A stretch of 64,000 nt of DNA, from NCBI GenBank assembly GCA_036383955.1, contig DASVNH010000221.1, forward strand, positions 1-64,000, given 5' to 3'. The position numbers and the translations under genes are program-made. The notes beneath the pieces are model-generated. The model had not been told where the DNA came from, did not search any database, and was given only the letters and a program-made list of their open reading frames with translations. Positions 39,929-48,500 of this stretch are shown one piece after another (the stretch's first letter is position 1; the number at the start of each line of letters is the position of its first letter). The DNA is from JACQFK01 sp036383955 (GTDB lineage Bacteria > Planctomycetota > MHYJ01 > JACPRB01).

Positions 39929-40483
39929 ATGAAACGCTGCGTCGACCTGCTGATCGCCCTCGCGGGCGTCCTGGCGTTGTGGCCGGCTCTCCTGCTCATC
40001 GCCGCGCTGATCCGCCGCGACTCGCCCGGCCCCGCCCTCTACCGCCAGACGCGGATCGGCCGCGGCGGCCGGACGTTCGAGATCTACAAGTTCAGGAGCA
40101 TGGTCGTCGACGGCCACAAGGTCGGTCCGCCGACGACCCAGGACCAGGATCCCCGGATCACGCGGATCGGCCGGGTCCTGCGCCGGACGAGCCTGGACGA
40201 ACTGCCCCAGCTGCTCAACGTGCTCAAGGGCGACATGAGCCTCGTCGGGCCCCGGCCCGAGCTTCCGCTGCAGCGCGCCAACTATTCCGAGGGCGAATGG
40301 GCCCTCCGGCATCGCGTGCGCCCCGGGCTCACGGGCCTCGCCCAGGTGAACGGCCGGCATTCCGTCGATCCCGCCGACCGCAAGGCCATGGACCTCCGCT
40401 ACGTCCGCCAGGTCGGCGTGGCCCTCGACCTCCGGATCTTCATCCTGACGCTCCGCGAGGTCCTGCTCCGAGGCTCCGCTTGA
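39929..40483 (+). CDS. PglC/WcaJ-like polyprenyl-phosphate phosphoglycosyltransferase
   Basis: 184 residues, the minimal monotopic phosphoglycosyltransferase unit that loads a sugar phosphate onto undecaprenyl phosphate. An N-terminal re-entrant hydrophobic helix (about 6-28) is followed by GPALYRQTRIGRGGRTFEIY, KFRSM, TRIGRVLRRTSLDELPQLLN and GDMSLVGPRPELP, with the catalytic Asp-Glu dyad in SLDELPQ. Divergent from pseB, so it probably initiates the glycan that carries the pse sugar. Confidence 0.93.
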   Translation: MKRCVDLLIALAGVLALWPALLLIAALIRRDSPGPALYRQTRIGRGGRTFEIYKFRSMVVDGHKVGPPTTQDQDPRITRIGRVLRRTSLDELPQLLNVLKGDMSLVGPRPELPLQRANYSEGEWALRHRVRPGLTGLAQVNGRHSVDPADRKAMDLRYVRQVGVALDLRIFILTLREVLLRGSA

Positions 40484-41976
40484 ACCCGCCGGAGACGTCC
40501 CCCTTCGCGTCGCGCCGGGCCGTCGCCGCCATCGCCCTCGCCGCCTTCGCGGTCCGCCTCTACATCCACCTCCTCTCGCCCGTCATCGCGGCGGATTCCG
40601 CGGTCTACCTGGAGACGGCCGACCTCCTCCGCCGCCTCCCGCTCTCCGCGGTCGTCGACGTCGCCGAGGTTCATCCGTTCTATCCCCTGCTGACGTGGCT
40701 GCTCGGGTCGGTCGTTCCCGACCTCGCGCTCGCCGCCACCCTGATCTCCCTTCTCGCGTCGGCGGCCGCCGTCTGGCCGCTGCACGCCTTGTTCCGGCTC
40801 GCGTGGCCGTCGACGACCGCCTCCGCCGCCTGCCTGCTCTTCGCCCTGCATCCCATCGTGGCCTCGGAGACGGCCGACGCCCTGCCCACCGCGACGCAGA
40901 TCCTGCTGTTCGCGTCCGCGCTCGCGAGCGGGCTGAGCGCCTTCCGGGGCGGCCCCTGGGGGCTCTACCCGCTCGCGGGGGCCTGCTCCGCGCTGGCCTA
41001 TCTCACGCGGACCGAGGGCCTGCTCAGCGGCCTCCTGCTCGCCGCCGCGGGGATCGCCACCGCGATCCGGCGTCCCGCGGGCTTCAGCTTCCGCCGCTTC
41101 TCCGCGGGCGCGGGCGCCGCGCTCCTCGCGGCCGTCGTGCTCGCGGGACCGTACGTCGCCCAATTGAGCCGCAAGGCCGGCCGGTTCACGCTGACGGCGA
41201 AGGGCGGCGGGACCGTCCTGCTGAAGGCCCTGCAGGGAGAAGGCAGCGAAGTCCGGCGGACGGACACGAGCTTCCCCTTCCTGCCCACGCTGTGGCGGAA
41301 GATCAGCTACGCGTTCTTCGCGCCGCTCCTGCCCTTCCTGGCGGCGGGGTTCTACCTCGAGCGCCGCGAAACCCGCCGGCGTCTCGGCCACCTCCTGATC
41401 GCCCTGGCCACGCTGGGGCCGCCGATCCTCCTCTTCACGCTCAACCGGCATTTCCGGCCCAGCCACCGCTATTTCCTCACGGGCGTCGTGCTCATGCTGC
41501 CCTGGACGGCCTCGGCGATGCTCGCCCTCCTGGACGCCCTCCGGCGGCGCTTTCCCGCCACGCCCCTCCCGGCCGCCGCGGCCGGCGTCCTGCTCCTCGC
41601 GCTCCTCGTCGGCAAGAACGCGCTGCCCGGACGTCCCGAGGAGAAGGTCCTCCGGGAGGCCGGCGTCTGGCTCGCGGAGCATCCACCCGGCCCTTCGCCC
41701 TGGAGGCTCGTCTCCTCGAGCGACAAGCTCTCGTGGTACGCGCGCGCGGCGCACGTGGCCCTGGCCGTCGACGGCGCGGACGCGGCGGCCGGCACCCTCG
41801 CCCTCTGCCGGGCCGCTGACGCGCGGGCCTTGGCGATCGACGGCCGGTCCGCGGCCGAGCTCGGCGGGGCCGCCTATCTCGAGGCGCTGGCGCGGTCCGG
41901 CTTCGCGACGCTCAAGGAGTTCCCGGCGGGCCCGGGACGTCTGGCCGTGTGGATCCTCCAGCCACCTCCCCCCTGA
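40480..41976 (+). CDS. polytopic glycosyltransferase (GT39/ArnT-like)
   Basis: 498 residues from TTG 40480 (TTGA overlap). About ten hydrophobic segments. An early periplasmic loop contains AADSAVYLETADLLRR, with the acidic residue expected of lipid-phosphosugar-dependent GT-C enzymes, then HPFYPLLTWLLGS. A soluble C-terminal domain follows the last helix (from about 385). GT-C enzymes transfer sugars from polyprenyl-phosphate donors to lipids or proteins outside the membrane. The acceptor here is unknown. Confidence 0.8.
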   Translation: MNPPETSPFASRRAVAAIALAAFAVRLYIHLLSPVIAADSAVYLETADLLRRLPLSAVVDVAEVHPFYPLLTWLLGSVVPDLALAATLISLLASAAAVWPLHALFRLAWPSTTASAACLLFALHPIVASETADALPTATQILLFASALASGLSAFRGGPWGLYPLAGACSALAYLTRTEGLLSGLLLAAAGIATAIRRPAGFSFRRFSAGAGAALLAAVVLAGPYVAQLSRKAGRFTLTAKGGGTVLLKALQGEGSEVRRTDTSFPFLPTLWRKISYAFFAPLLPFLAAGFYLERRETRRRLGHLLIALATLGPPILLFTLNRHFRPSHRYFLTGVVLMLPWTASAMLALLDALRRRFPATPLPAAAAGVLLLALLVGKNALPGRPEEKVLREAGVWLAEHPPGPSPWRLVSSSDKLSWYARAAHVALAVDGADAAAGTLALCRAADARALAIDGRSAAELGGAAYLEALARSGFATLKEFPAGPGRLAVWILQPPPP

Positions 41977-42009
41977 TTCTTCTGTCGCGCGGTCCCCGCA
42001 TCGTGTTGA

Positions 42010-43518
42010 ATGTTCGCCGTGTGGCGCGGCTTACTCCGGGCGGGAGCGATCGTCAGCGGGGGGATCCTCCTGGGGCGCGTCCTCGGCTTCGTGCGCGAGG
42101 TGGTCCTCGCCCATAAGCTGGGCGCGGGCCCCGCCGCGGACGTCGCCGTCTACGCCCTCACCCTTCCGGACGTCTTCACGAACCTCCTCGTCAGCGGCGC
42201 GGTCAGCGCCGCGCTGATCCCCGAGTTCAAGGCGGGGCCCGCGACGGCCCGGGCGCTGTTCATCCGGGCGACGGGACTGTCGTTCCTCGCCTTCGGCGCG
42301 CTCGCCGCGCTCGGGGCCTTCGCCGCCGAGGCGCTCGCGCGCGTGCTCGCGCCGGGCTTCCCGTCCGAGACGGCCGCCGGCGCCGCCGCGCTCGGGTCCC
42401 GCACCCTCGCCTCCCTGCCCCTGACCGCCGCGGCCGCGATCTCGACGGCCTACCTCCATTCCCGCGACCGCTTCGCCCTGCCGGCGCTCGGCACCTTGAT
42501 CTTCAACGCGGGCGTGGTGGCGACGCTGGCGGGCTGGATCGGCCCCGACCGCCTGGGCCCCCTCGGCTGGGGCGTGCTCATCGCGGCCGGCGCCCGCTGG
42601 TGCGCCCAGCTCGCGCAGGCTCTGCCCCTCCCCCGCGGCGAGGGCGCGCTCGAGGCGCCCGTGGGCGGCTCGGTCTTCCGCCGTTACGCCGAGGCGCTCG
42701 CCTCCTTCGGGGCGCTCGTACTCGTGAACATCGTCGCGCGCGCGATGGCTTCCTGGCATGGGGTCGGCGCGGTAGCCGCCATCAACTACGCGCAGAAGAT
42801 CGTCGAGCTCCCGATGGGGCTCGCCGTGGGGGTGCTCGGCGTCGTGCTCCTGCCCCGCTTCGCGGAGCTGCACGCGCGGGGTGCCGACGCGGAAACCTCG
42901 ACCCTCGCCCGCCAGGGGGTCTGGCTGGTCTGGGTCCTGGCCCTTCCCGCCACCTTCGGCCTCGCCTGGTACGCCGATCCCGTGATCGATCTCCTCTTCG
43001 GCCACGGGCGCATGTCCCCGGACGCCGCGGACCGGATCGGCCGCCTCTCGGCGCTCTCGCTGCTCGGCCTTCCCGCGCAGGGGCTCTGCGTCCTGCTATT
43101 CGCCCTGCTCTCCGCGCGCAAGGACACCGCGCGGCCCCTCCGCGCCGGCTTCGCGCTCTTCGCCCTCTACGCCGCGGCCGCCTGGCTCGGCCAGAAGCGG
43201 CTCGGCCTCGAGGGCCTCGTGATCGCCGGCGTCGCGTTCCAGTGGGCCCTGGCCGTCGCCTATGTCGTGATCCTCAAGCGATGGCACGCCATCGACCTTC
43301 TCACGGGCCCCTTCGCGCGGGATCTGGGGGTCGCGGCCCTCGTCGCCGTCGCCGGCTTCGTCCCCGTCGCGCTCGCCGTGAGCCGGGCCGCGTCGCCCAA
43401 GCTCGGCGTCGCCGCGGCCCTCGTCGGCGGCGCCCTCGCCTTCGCCGCCGCGCTGGCCCCGCGCTACCGCGAGCTTCCCGACGGCCTCCGCACGTTCACG
43501 AGGGCGCGACCCGCATGA
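42010..43518 (+). CDS. murJ: MurJ/MviN-family lipid flippase
   Basis: 502 residues with about 14 hydrophobic segments. N-terminal GILLGRVLGFVREVVLAHKL and LPDVFTNLLVSGAVSAALIPEF are diagnostic of MurJ/MviN. The family flips lipid-linked precursors, usually lipid II. Here the gene sits among glycan genes and overlaps an aldolase gene, so it could be either the housekeeping lipid II flippase or a dedicated glycan-lipid flippase. No other flippase is in the window. Confidence 0.92.
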   Translation: MFAVWRGLLRAGAIVSGGILLGRVLGFVREVVLAHKLGAGPAADVAVYALTLPDVFTNLLVSGAVSAALIPEFKAGPATARALFIRATGLSFLAFGALAALGAFAAEALARVLAPGFPSETAAGAAALGSRTLASLPLTAAAAISTAYLHSRDRFALPALGTLIFNAGVVATLAGWIGPDRLGPLGWGVLIAAGARWCAQLAQALPLPRGEGALEAPVGGSVFRRYAEALASFGALVLVNIVARAMASWHGVGAVAAINYAQKIVELPMGLAVGVLGVVLLPRFAELHARGADAETSTLARQGVWLVWVLALPATFGLAWYADPVIDLLFGHGRMSPDAADRIGRLSALSLLGLPAQGLCVLLFALLSARKDTARPLRAGFALFALYAAAAWLGQKRLGLEGLVIAGVAFQWALAVAYVVILKRWHAIDLLTGPFARDLGVAALVAVAGFVPVALAVSRAASPKLGVAAALVGGALAFAAALAPRYRELPDGLRTFTRARPA

Positions 43519-44309
43519 TCTACCTCCTCATCACGAACGACCCCGAAGCCGCCCGCCGCGCCGAGGCGGCCGGCGTGGACCGGCTGTTCGTCGACCTTGA
43601 GATCATGGGCAAGCGCGAGCGGCAGGGCGGCCGCGACACCGTCATCAGCGGACACACGTTCGAGGACATCCGGCGCGTGCGCACCGTCCTGAGCCGCGCG
43701 CGCCTCCTCGTCCGCGTCAATCCGCCCAACGCGGGGACGGCGGAAGAGGTCGAGCTCGCCCTGGCGGCGGGCGCGCAGCTGCTGATGCTGCCCATGTTCC
43801 GGACGCCCGAGGAGCTCCGCGGGTTCGCGGACGCCGTGCGGGGGCGCGTGCCGGCGATCGGCCTGATCGAGACGAAAGAAGCGGCGGAGCGCGCCGGAGA
43901 GCTGGTCCGCGTGCCGGGGATGTCGGAGTTCTACGTCGGCCTGAACGACCTCCATCTCGCGCTCGGGAAGAAGTTCATGTTCGAGCCGCTGGCGGACGGC
44001 ACGGTCGACGCCCTGGCGGCGTCGATCCGCGGGGCGGGCCTTCCCTTCGGCTTCGGCGGAATCGCGCGGGTCGGTGAAGGGCTGCTGCCCGCGGAGAAGA
44101 TCCTCGGCGAGCATCTGCGGCTGGGGTCGACGCGGGTCATCCTTTCCCGGACGTTCCAGCGGGGGAAGGACGTCGATCTGGCCCTCGAGCTGCGCCGGTT
44201 GCGGGAGGCCGAGGCGGCCCTGGCCCGTCGGACGGCTGAGGAGGTCGAGGAAAACCGCCGCGGGGTCCGGACGGCGGTCGAGGGGATCGTGCGCGGGCTG
44301 ATCGCTTGA
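43515..44309 (+). CDS. HpcH/HpaI-type aldolase family protein
   Basis: 264 residues, class II pyruvate-type aldolase/citrate-lyase-beta fold. Features: DRLFVDLEIMGKRERQGGRD, LLVRVNPPNAGTAEEVELAL, AIGLIETKEAAERAGE (metal glutamate) and YVGLNDLHLALGKK (metal aspartate). Family members add or remove pyruvate or glyoxylate units. ATG 43515 overlaps the murJ stop (ATGA), and a glycan-associated role is possible. The real substrate cannot be inferred. Confidence 0.8.
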   Translation: MIYLLITNDPEAARRAEAAGVDRLFVDLEIMGKRERQGGRDTVISGHTFEDIRRVRTVLSRARLLVRVNPPNAGTAEEVELALAAGAQLLMLPMFRTPEELRGFADAVRGRVPAIGLIETKEAAERAGELVRVPGMSEFYVGLNDLHLALGKKFMFEPLADGTVDALAASIRGAGLPFGFGGIARVGEGLLPAEKILGEHLRLGSTRVILSRTFQRGKDVDLALELRRLREAEAALARRTAEEVEENRRGVRTAVEGIVRGLIA

Positions 44310-44334
44310 TCTCCCCTCGGACGCGTGCTACATT
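44306..44334 (+). promoter_or_regulatory. promoter of glnT
   Basis: -35 TTGATC (44306-44311), 17-base spacer, extended -10 TGC-TACATT (box 44329-44334), 12 bases before ATG 44347. The -35 overlaps the aldolase stop codon. The ACGCGTGCTA word is shared with the promoter at 23246-23273. Confidence 0.6.
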
Positions 44335-44346
44335 CAGCCACCCAAA

Positions 44347-45705
44347 ATGACCAAATCGGAAGCCGTACAGCGTCAAAGCTTCCTGCGCCGGGTCCGCGGG
44401 GACAAGATCGAGACCCTGCTCGCCCAATTCGTTGACATCAAGGGAGTTCCGAAAGTCAAGGCGGTCCCCGCGCCGGCCATCGAGGCGTTTCTCGACGACG
44501 GCGCCGGCTTCGCCGGAGGGGCGGTCGTCGGGCTGGGCCAGGGGGCGCACGACTCGGACCTGGTCGCGCGGCCCGACCTGAGCTCGTACAGCCCGATGCC
44601 GTGGCAGCCGGGAGTCGGGCGGGTCGCCTGCGACCTCTTCGTCGAGGGCAAGAGCTGGCCCTTCTGCTCGCGGACGGTGCTGCGGCGGGTGCTCGCGGCG
44701 GCCCGCGCGAAGGGCTACACGTTCAAGCTGGGCGTCGAGCCCGAGTTCTTCCTGCTGGCGAAGAACTCCGACGGCTCGCTCCGGCCGGGCGACCCCGAGG
44801 ACCGGCTGGCGAAGCCCTGCTACGACTACCGGCCGCTCTCGAACGCGCTGCCCCTGCTCACGGAGGCGGCGGCGCACATGAACGCCCTGGGCTGGGGCGT
44901 CTATCAGATCGACCACGAGGACGCCAACGGCCAGTACGAGATCAACTTCGGCTACGACGACGCCCTGATCACCGCCGACCGCGTCACGCTCCTGAAGATG
45001 ATGCTGTCGCAGATCGCCCGGCGGCACGGGCTGATCGCGACGTTCATGCCCAAGCCGTTCAAGGACCGCACCGGCAGCGGGCAGCACTTCCACTTCAGCC
45101 TCTGGGACGCCTCGGGCAAGAAGAACCTCTTCGCCGATCCCTCCAACACGAAGACGGGCGGGATCTCCAAGGCGGCGCTCCACTTCGCGGGCGGCATCCT
45201 CAAGCACGCGTCCGCGCTCACCGCCGTCTCTTCGCCCACCGTGAACTGCTACAAGCGCCTGCTCATCTCGGGCTCGGCCTCGGGCTACACCTGGGTGCCC
45301 GCCTACCCGACCCTCGGCGCGAACAACCGGACCCACATGCTCCGCACGCCCGCGCCGGGCCGCATGGAGTGCCGCGTCATCTCCTCCGCCGCCAACGTCT
45401 ACCTCACCGCCGCGGCGCTGATCGCGGCGGGCCTCGACGGCCTGGAGCGCCGGACGGATCCGGGCCTCCCCAGCCGCGAGAACATGTACGCGCTCGACGC
45501 GGCCGCGCGCGACAAGCGGGGCCTGAAGCCCCTCCCCCAGAACCTCCCCGAAGCCCTCGCCGCCCTCGAAGCGAATCCCGTCGTCTCCCAGGCCCTCGGC
45601 CAGCCCCTGACCGACGAATTCCTGAAAGTGAAGCGGCAGGAGTGGTTCGACTACCACAGCACCGTCAGTCCGTGGGAGATCGACCGCTACCTCCCGGACT
45701 TCTAA
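44347..45705 (+). CDS. glnT: type III glutamate-ammonia ligase (GlnT family)
   Basis: 452 residues of the glutamine synthetase superfamily. Beta-grasp start LLAQFVDIKGVPKVKAVP, then DDGAGFAGGAVVGLGQ, the metal-binding VEPEFFLL, HEDANGQYEINFGYDDAL, the ATP/metal block GSGQHFHFSLWD, and NRTHMLRTPAPGRMECRV. The DDGAGFAG and QIDHEDANGQYE wording matches GlnT rather than GlnA. Some family members ligate other amines, so ammonia is likely but not certain. gcvPA follows without a gap. Confidence 0.88.
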   Translation: MTKSEAVQRQSFLRRVRGDKIETLLAQFVDIKGVPKVKAVPAPAIEAFLDDGAGFAGGAVVGLGQGAHDSDLVARPDLSSYSPMPWQPGVGRVACDLFVEGKSWPFCSRTVLRRVLAAARAKGYTFKLGVEPEFFLLAKNSDGSLRPGDPEDRLAKPCYDYRPLSNALPLLTEAAAHMNALGWGVYQIDHEDANGQYEINFGYDDALITADRVTLLKMMLSQIARRHGLIATFMPKPFKDRTGSGQHFHFSLWDASGKKNLFADPSNTKTGGISKAALHFAGGILKHASALTAVSSPTVNCYKRLLISGSASGYTWVPAYPTLGANNRTHMLRTPAPGRMECRVISSAANVYLTAAALIAAGLDGLERRTDPGLPSRENMYALDAAARDKRGLKPLPQNLPEALAALEANPVVSQALGQPLTDEFLKVKRQEWFDYHSTVSPWEIDRYLPDF

Positions 45706-47046
45706 ATGCCGTACATCCCCCACACGCCCGAGGATCAGGCGGCGATGCTGCGCGTGATCGGGGCGGCCGGGACGCGGGAGCTCTTCGCCGACGTCCCCCC
45801 CGAAACCCTCTTCGACGCGCCCCCCGCCCTGCCGCCGCCGCGCTCGGAAATGGAAGTCGTGGCCCACGTCCAGGCCCTGGCCGCGAAGAACGCCTCGACG
45901 CGCACCCACATCTGCCTGCTCGGCTCGGGCGTCTACGACCACTACGTCCCCGGCGTGATCGCGAGCCTGATCTCGCGCTCGGAGTTCCTCACCGCCTACG
46001 CGCCCTACCAGGCGGAGATGAGCCAGGGCACGCTCCAGACCATGTTCGAGTACCAGACCATGATCTGCCGCCTCACGCAGATGGACATCGCCAACGCGTC
46101 CTTCTACGACGGCGCCAGCGCCCTCGCGGCCGCCGTCGCCATGTGCCACCGCAAGGAGCCGGGCCGCCGCCGGGTGATCGTCGCCCACGTGCCGCCCGCC
46201 CACCAGAAGGTCATCCGCACCTACCTCGCGGGCTTCCCCCTCGACCTCGAGTTCCCGGCGATCGGCCCCGCCGGCCTCCTCGACCCCGAGACGATCGCGG
46301 GCGACGACCTCCTGGCCGTCGCCGCCTCCTGCCCCAACGCCGTCGGCGCCGTCCCCGACATGGCCTCCCTCTCCGAAGCGGCCCACGCCCGCGGCGCCTT
46401 CTTCATCGCGTCCATCGACCCCCTCTCCCTCGGCGTCCTCTCCACGCCCGGCTCCTACAACGCCGACATCGCCGTCGGCGAAGCCCAGTGCCTCGGCATC
46501 CCCATGAACTTCGGCGGCCCCCTCCTCGGCCTCATGGCCGCCAAGGAAGCCTTCCTCCGCCTCCTCCCCGGACGCATCTCGGGACAGGCGGCGGATGTCG
46601 ACGGCCGACGCGGCTACGTCATGACCCTCCAGACCCGCGAGCAGCACATCCGGCGGGAGAAGGCGACGTCCAACATCTGCTCCAACCAGGCCCTCAACGC
46701 GCTCGCCGCCTGCGTCTACCTGGCGGCGGTGGGACGTCGCGGCCTCACCGACGTCGCCGAGCAGTGCGTGCACAAGGCGAACTATCTCTACCGGGGCATC
46801 CGCGCGATCCCGGGCTGGTCCGCGCCCTACCCCGACGCGCCGATCTTCAAGGAGTTCGCCGTGCGCGGCCCGCGGCCGGCCGTCGAGCTCGCCGAGCGCG
46901 CGCTGAAGCACGGCATCCTGCTGGGCGTGCCGGCCGTCGATACCACCGGCGATCCGCGCGACCTCCTCATCGCGGTCACCGAGAAGCGCACGCGGGCGGA
47001 GCTGGACCGGGTGCTCGACGTCCTGCGCCGGGAGTGCGCGGCGTGA
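45706..47046 (+). CDS. gcvPA: glycine decarboxylase P-protein, subunit 1
   Basis: 446 residues, the usual size. Begins PYIPHTPEDQAAMLRVIGAA and carries SEFLTAYAPYQAEMSQGTLQ, TSNICSNQALNALAA and the FYDGASALAAA region. With subunit 2 it forms the PLP-dependent glycine dehydrogenase that decarboxylates glycine and loads the aminomethyl group on GcvH. The start immediately follows the glnT stop. No gcvT or gcvH is visible in the window, so they must lie elsewhere. Confidence 0.96.
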   Translation: MPYIPHTPEDQAAMLRVIGAAGTRELFADVPPETLFDAPPALPPPRSEMEVVAHVQALAAKNASTRTHICLLGSGVYDHYVPGVIASLISRSEFLTAYAPYQAEMSQGTLQTMFEYQTMICRLTQMDIANASFYDGASALAAAVAMCHRKEPGRRRVIVAHVPPAHQKVIRTYLAGFPLDLEFPAIGPAGLLDPETIAGDDLLAVAASCPNAVGAVPDMASLSEAAHARGAFFIASIDPLSLGVLSTPGSYNADIAVGEAQCLGIPMNFGGPLLGLMAAKEAFLRLLPGRISGQAADVDGRRGYVMTLQTREQHIRREKATSNICSNQALNALAACVYLAAVGRRGLTDVAEQCVHKANYLYRGIRAIPGWSAPYPDAPIFKEFAVRGPRPAVELAERALKHGILLGVPAVDTTGDPRDLLIAVTEKRTRAELDRVLDVLRRECAA

Positions 47047-48488
47047 ACGCTCCCGAGCCGATCCTCTACGACAAGTCCGCGGCGGGCCGCCGGGGGCTGA
47101 CGTTCCCGGAGCTCGACGTCCCCCGCACGCCGGACGCGCTGCCGGCGCGGGCGCTGAGGACGTCGCCCGTCGACCTCCCGGAAGTCTCCGAAGGCGAGCT
47201 GGTCCGGCACTTCACGCGGCTGTCGGTGAAGAACCACCACGTGGACCGCGACCTCTTCCCGCTCGGCTCGTGCACGATGAAGTACAACCCGAAGTTCTCG
47301 GAGACGCTGCTGGCGGAGCCCGGGATCGCGGGGGCGCATCCGCTGCAGCCGGAATCGACGGCCCAGGGCCTGCTGGCGATGCTGCACCAGGCCGAGACGC
47401 TCATGGCGGCGATCACGGGGCTGGACGCCTGCACGTACCAGCCGGCGGCGGGCGCGCACGGCGAGTTCACCGGGCTGAAGCTGATCTCCGCCTACCACCG
47501 GGCGAAGGGCCTGGTGAAGGACGAGATCCTCATTCCCGACTCGGCGCACGGCACGAACCCGGCGTCGGCCTCGCTGGCCGGCTACAAGACGGTGGAGATC
47601 AAGACGGGCAAGCGCGGCCTCCTCGAGCTGGAGGAGGTGCGGAGCCGGCTGAACGACCGCACGGCCTGCCTGATGGTGACGAACCCGAGCACGCTGGGGC
47701 TGTTCGAGACCCAGCTGCCGGAGATCGCGCGGCTGCTGCACGAGCGGGGCGCGCTGGTCTACATGGACGGGGCGAACCTGAACGGCATCGTGGGCGTCGC
47801 CTCGCCCGGGAAGATGGGCGTCGACGTCATCCAGGTCAACGCGCACAAGACGTTCGCGTCGCCGCACGGCGGCGGGGGCCCCTGCTCGGGGCCGGTCTGC
47901 GTGCGCGACCTCCTGATCCCCTACCTCCCGGGCCCGCGGGTGGAGAAGCGGGGCGAGCGCTACGCCTTGGCGGACGCCGGCCCGGCGAGCATCGGGCGGA
48001 TGCACCCGTTCTACGGCAACTTCGCGGTCATGCTGCGCATGCTGCTCTACGTGCTGCGGATCGGGGCGCCCGGCCTGCGGCGCGTGGGCGAGAACGCGGT
48101 GCTGAACGCGAACTACCTGCGGGCGCGGCTGGCGAAGGCCTACCCGATGCCCTATCCGGGGATCTGCAAGCACGAGTTCGTGGTGTCCCTGGAATCCTGG
48201 AAAACGAAGAAGGGCGTGACGGCGCTGGACGTCGCCAAGCGCCTCCTGGACTACGGTTTCTACGCGCCGACCGTCTACTTCCCGCTCATCGTGAAGGAAG
48301 CGCTGCTGATCGAGCCGACGGAGACGGAATCGCGGGAGACGCTCGACCGCTTCGCGGACGCGATGCTCGCCATCGCGCGGGAGGCCGACGAGACGCCGGA
48401 CGTCCTGAAGGAAGCGCCGCACGCGGCGCCGCTGCGCCGCCTGAACGAGGCGGACGCGGCGCGGAACTGCGTGCTCTGCCAGTGGTAA
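47043..48488 (+). CDS. gcvPB: glycine decarboxylase P-protein, subunit 2
   Basis: 481 residues from GTG 47043 (GTGA overlap). Contains RHFTRLSVKNHHVDRDLFPL, GSCTMKYNPK, AGAHGEFTGL and the PLP lysine in NAHKTFASPHGGGGPCSGPV. The C-terminus FADAMLAIAREADETPD is typical. Forms the active heterotetramer with GcvPA. Confidence 0.97.
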   Translation: MNAPEPILYDKSAAGRRGLTFPELDVPRTPDALPARALRTSPVDLPEVSEGELVRHFTRLSVKNHHVDRDLFPLGSCTMKYNPKFSETLLAEPGIAGAHPLQPESTAQGLLAMLHQAETLMAAITGLDACTYQPAAGAHGEFTGLKLISAYHRAKGLVKDEILIPDSAHGTNPASASLAGYKTVEIKTGKRGLLELEEVRSRLNDRTACLMVTNPSTLGLFETQLPEIARLLHERGALVYMDGANLNGIVGVASPGKMGVDVIQVNAHKTFASPHGGGGPCSGPVCVRDLLIPYLPGPRVEKRGERYALADAGPASIGRMHPFYGNFAVMLRMLLYVLRIGAPGLRRVGENAVLNANYLRARLAKAYPMPYPGICKHEFVVSLESWKTKKGVTALDVAKRLLDYGFYAPTVYFPLIVKEALLIEPTETESRETLDRFADAMLAIAREADETPDVLKEAPHAAPLRRLNEADAARNCVLCQW

Positions 48489-48500
48489 GGAGATAGACCC

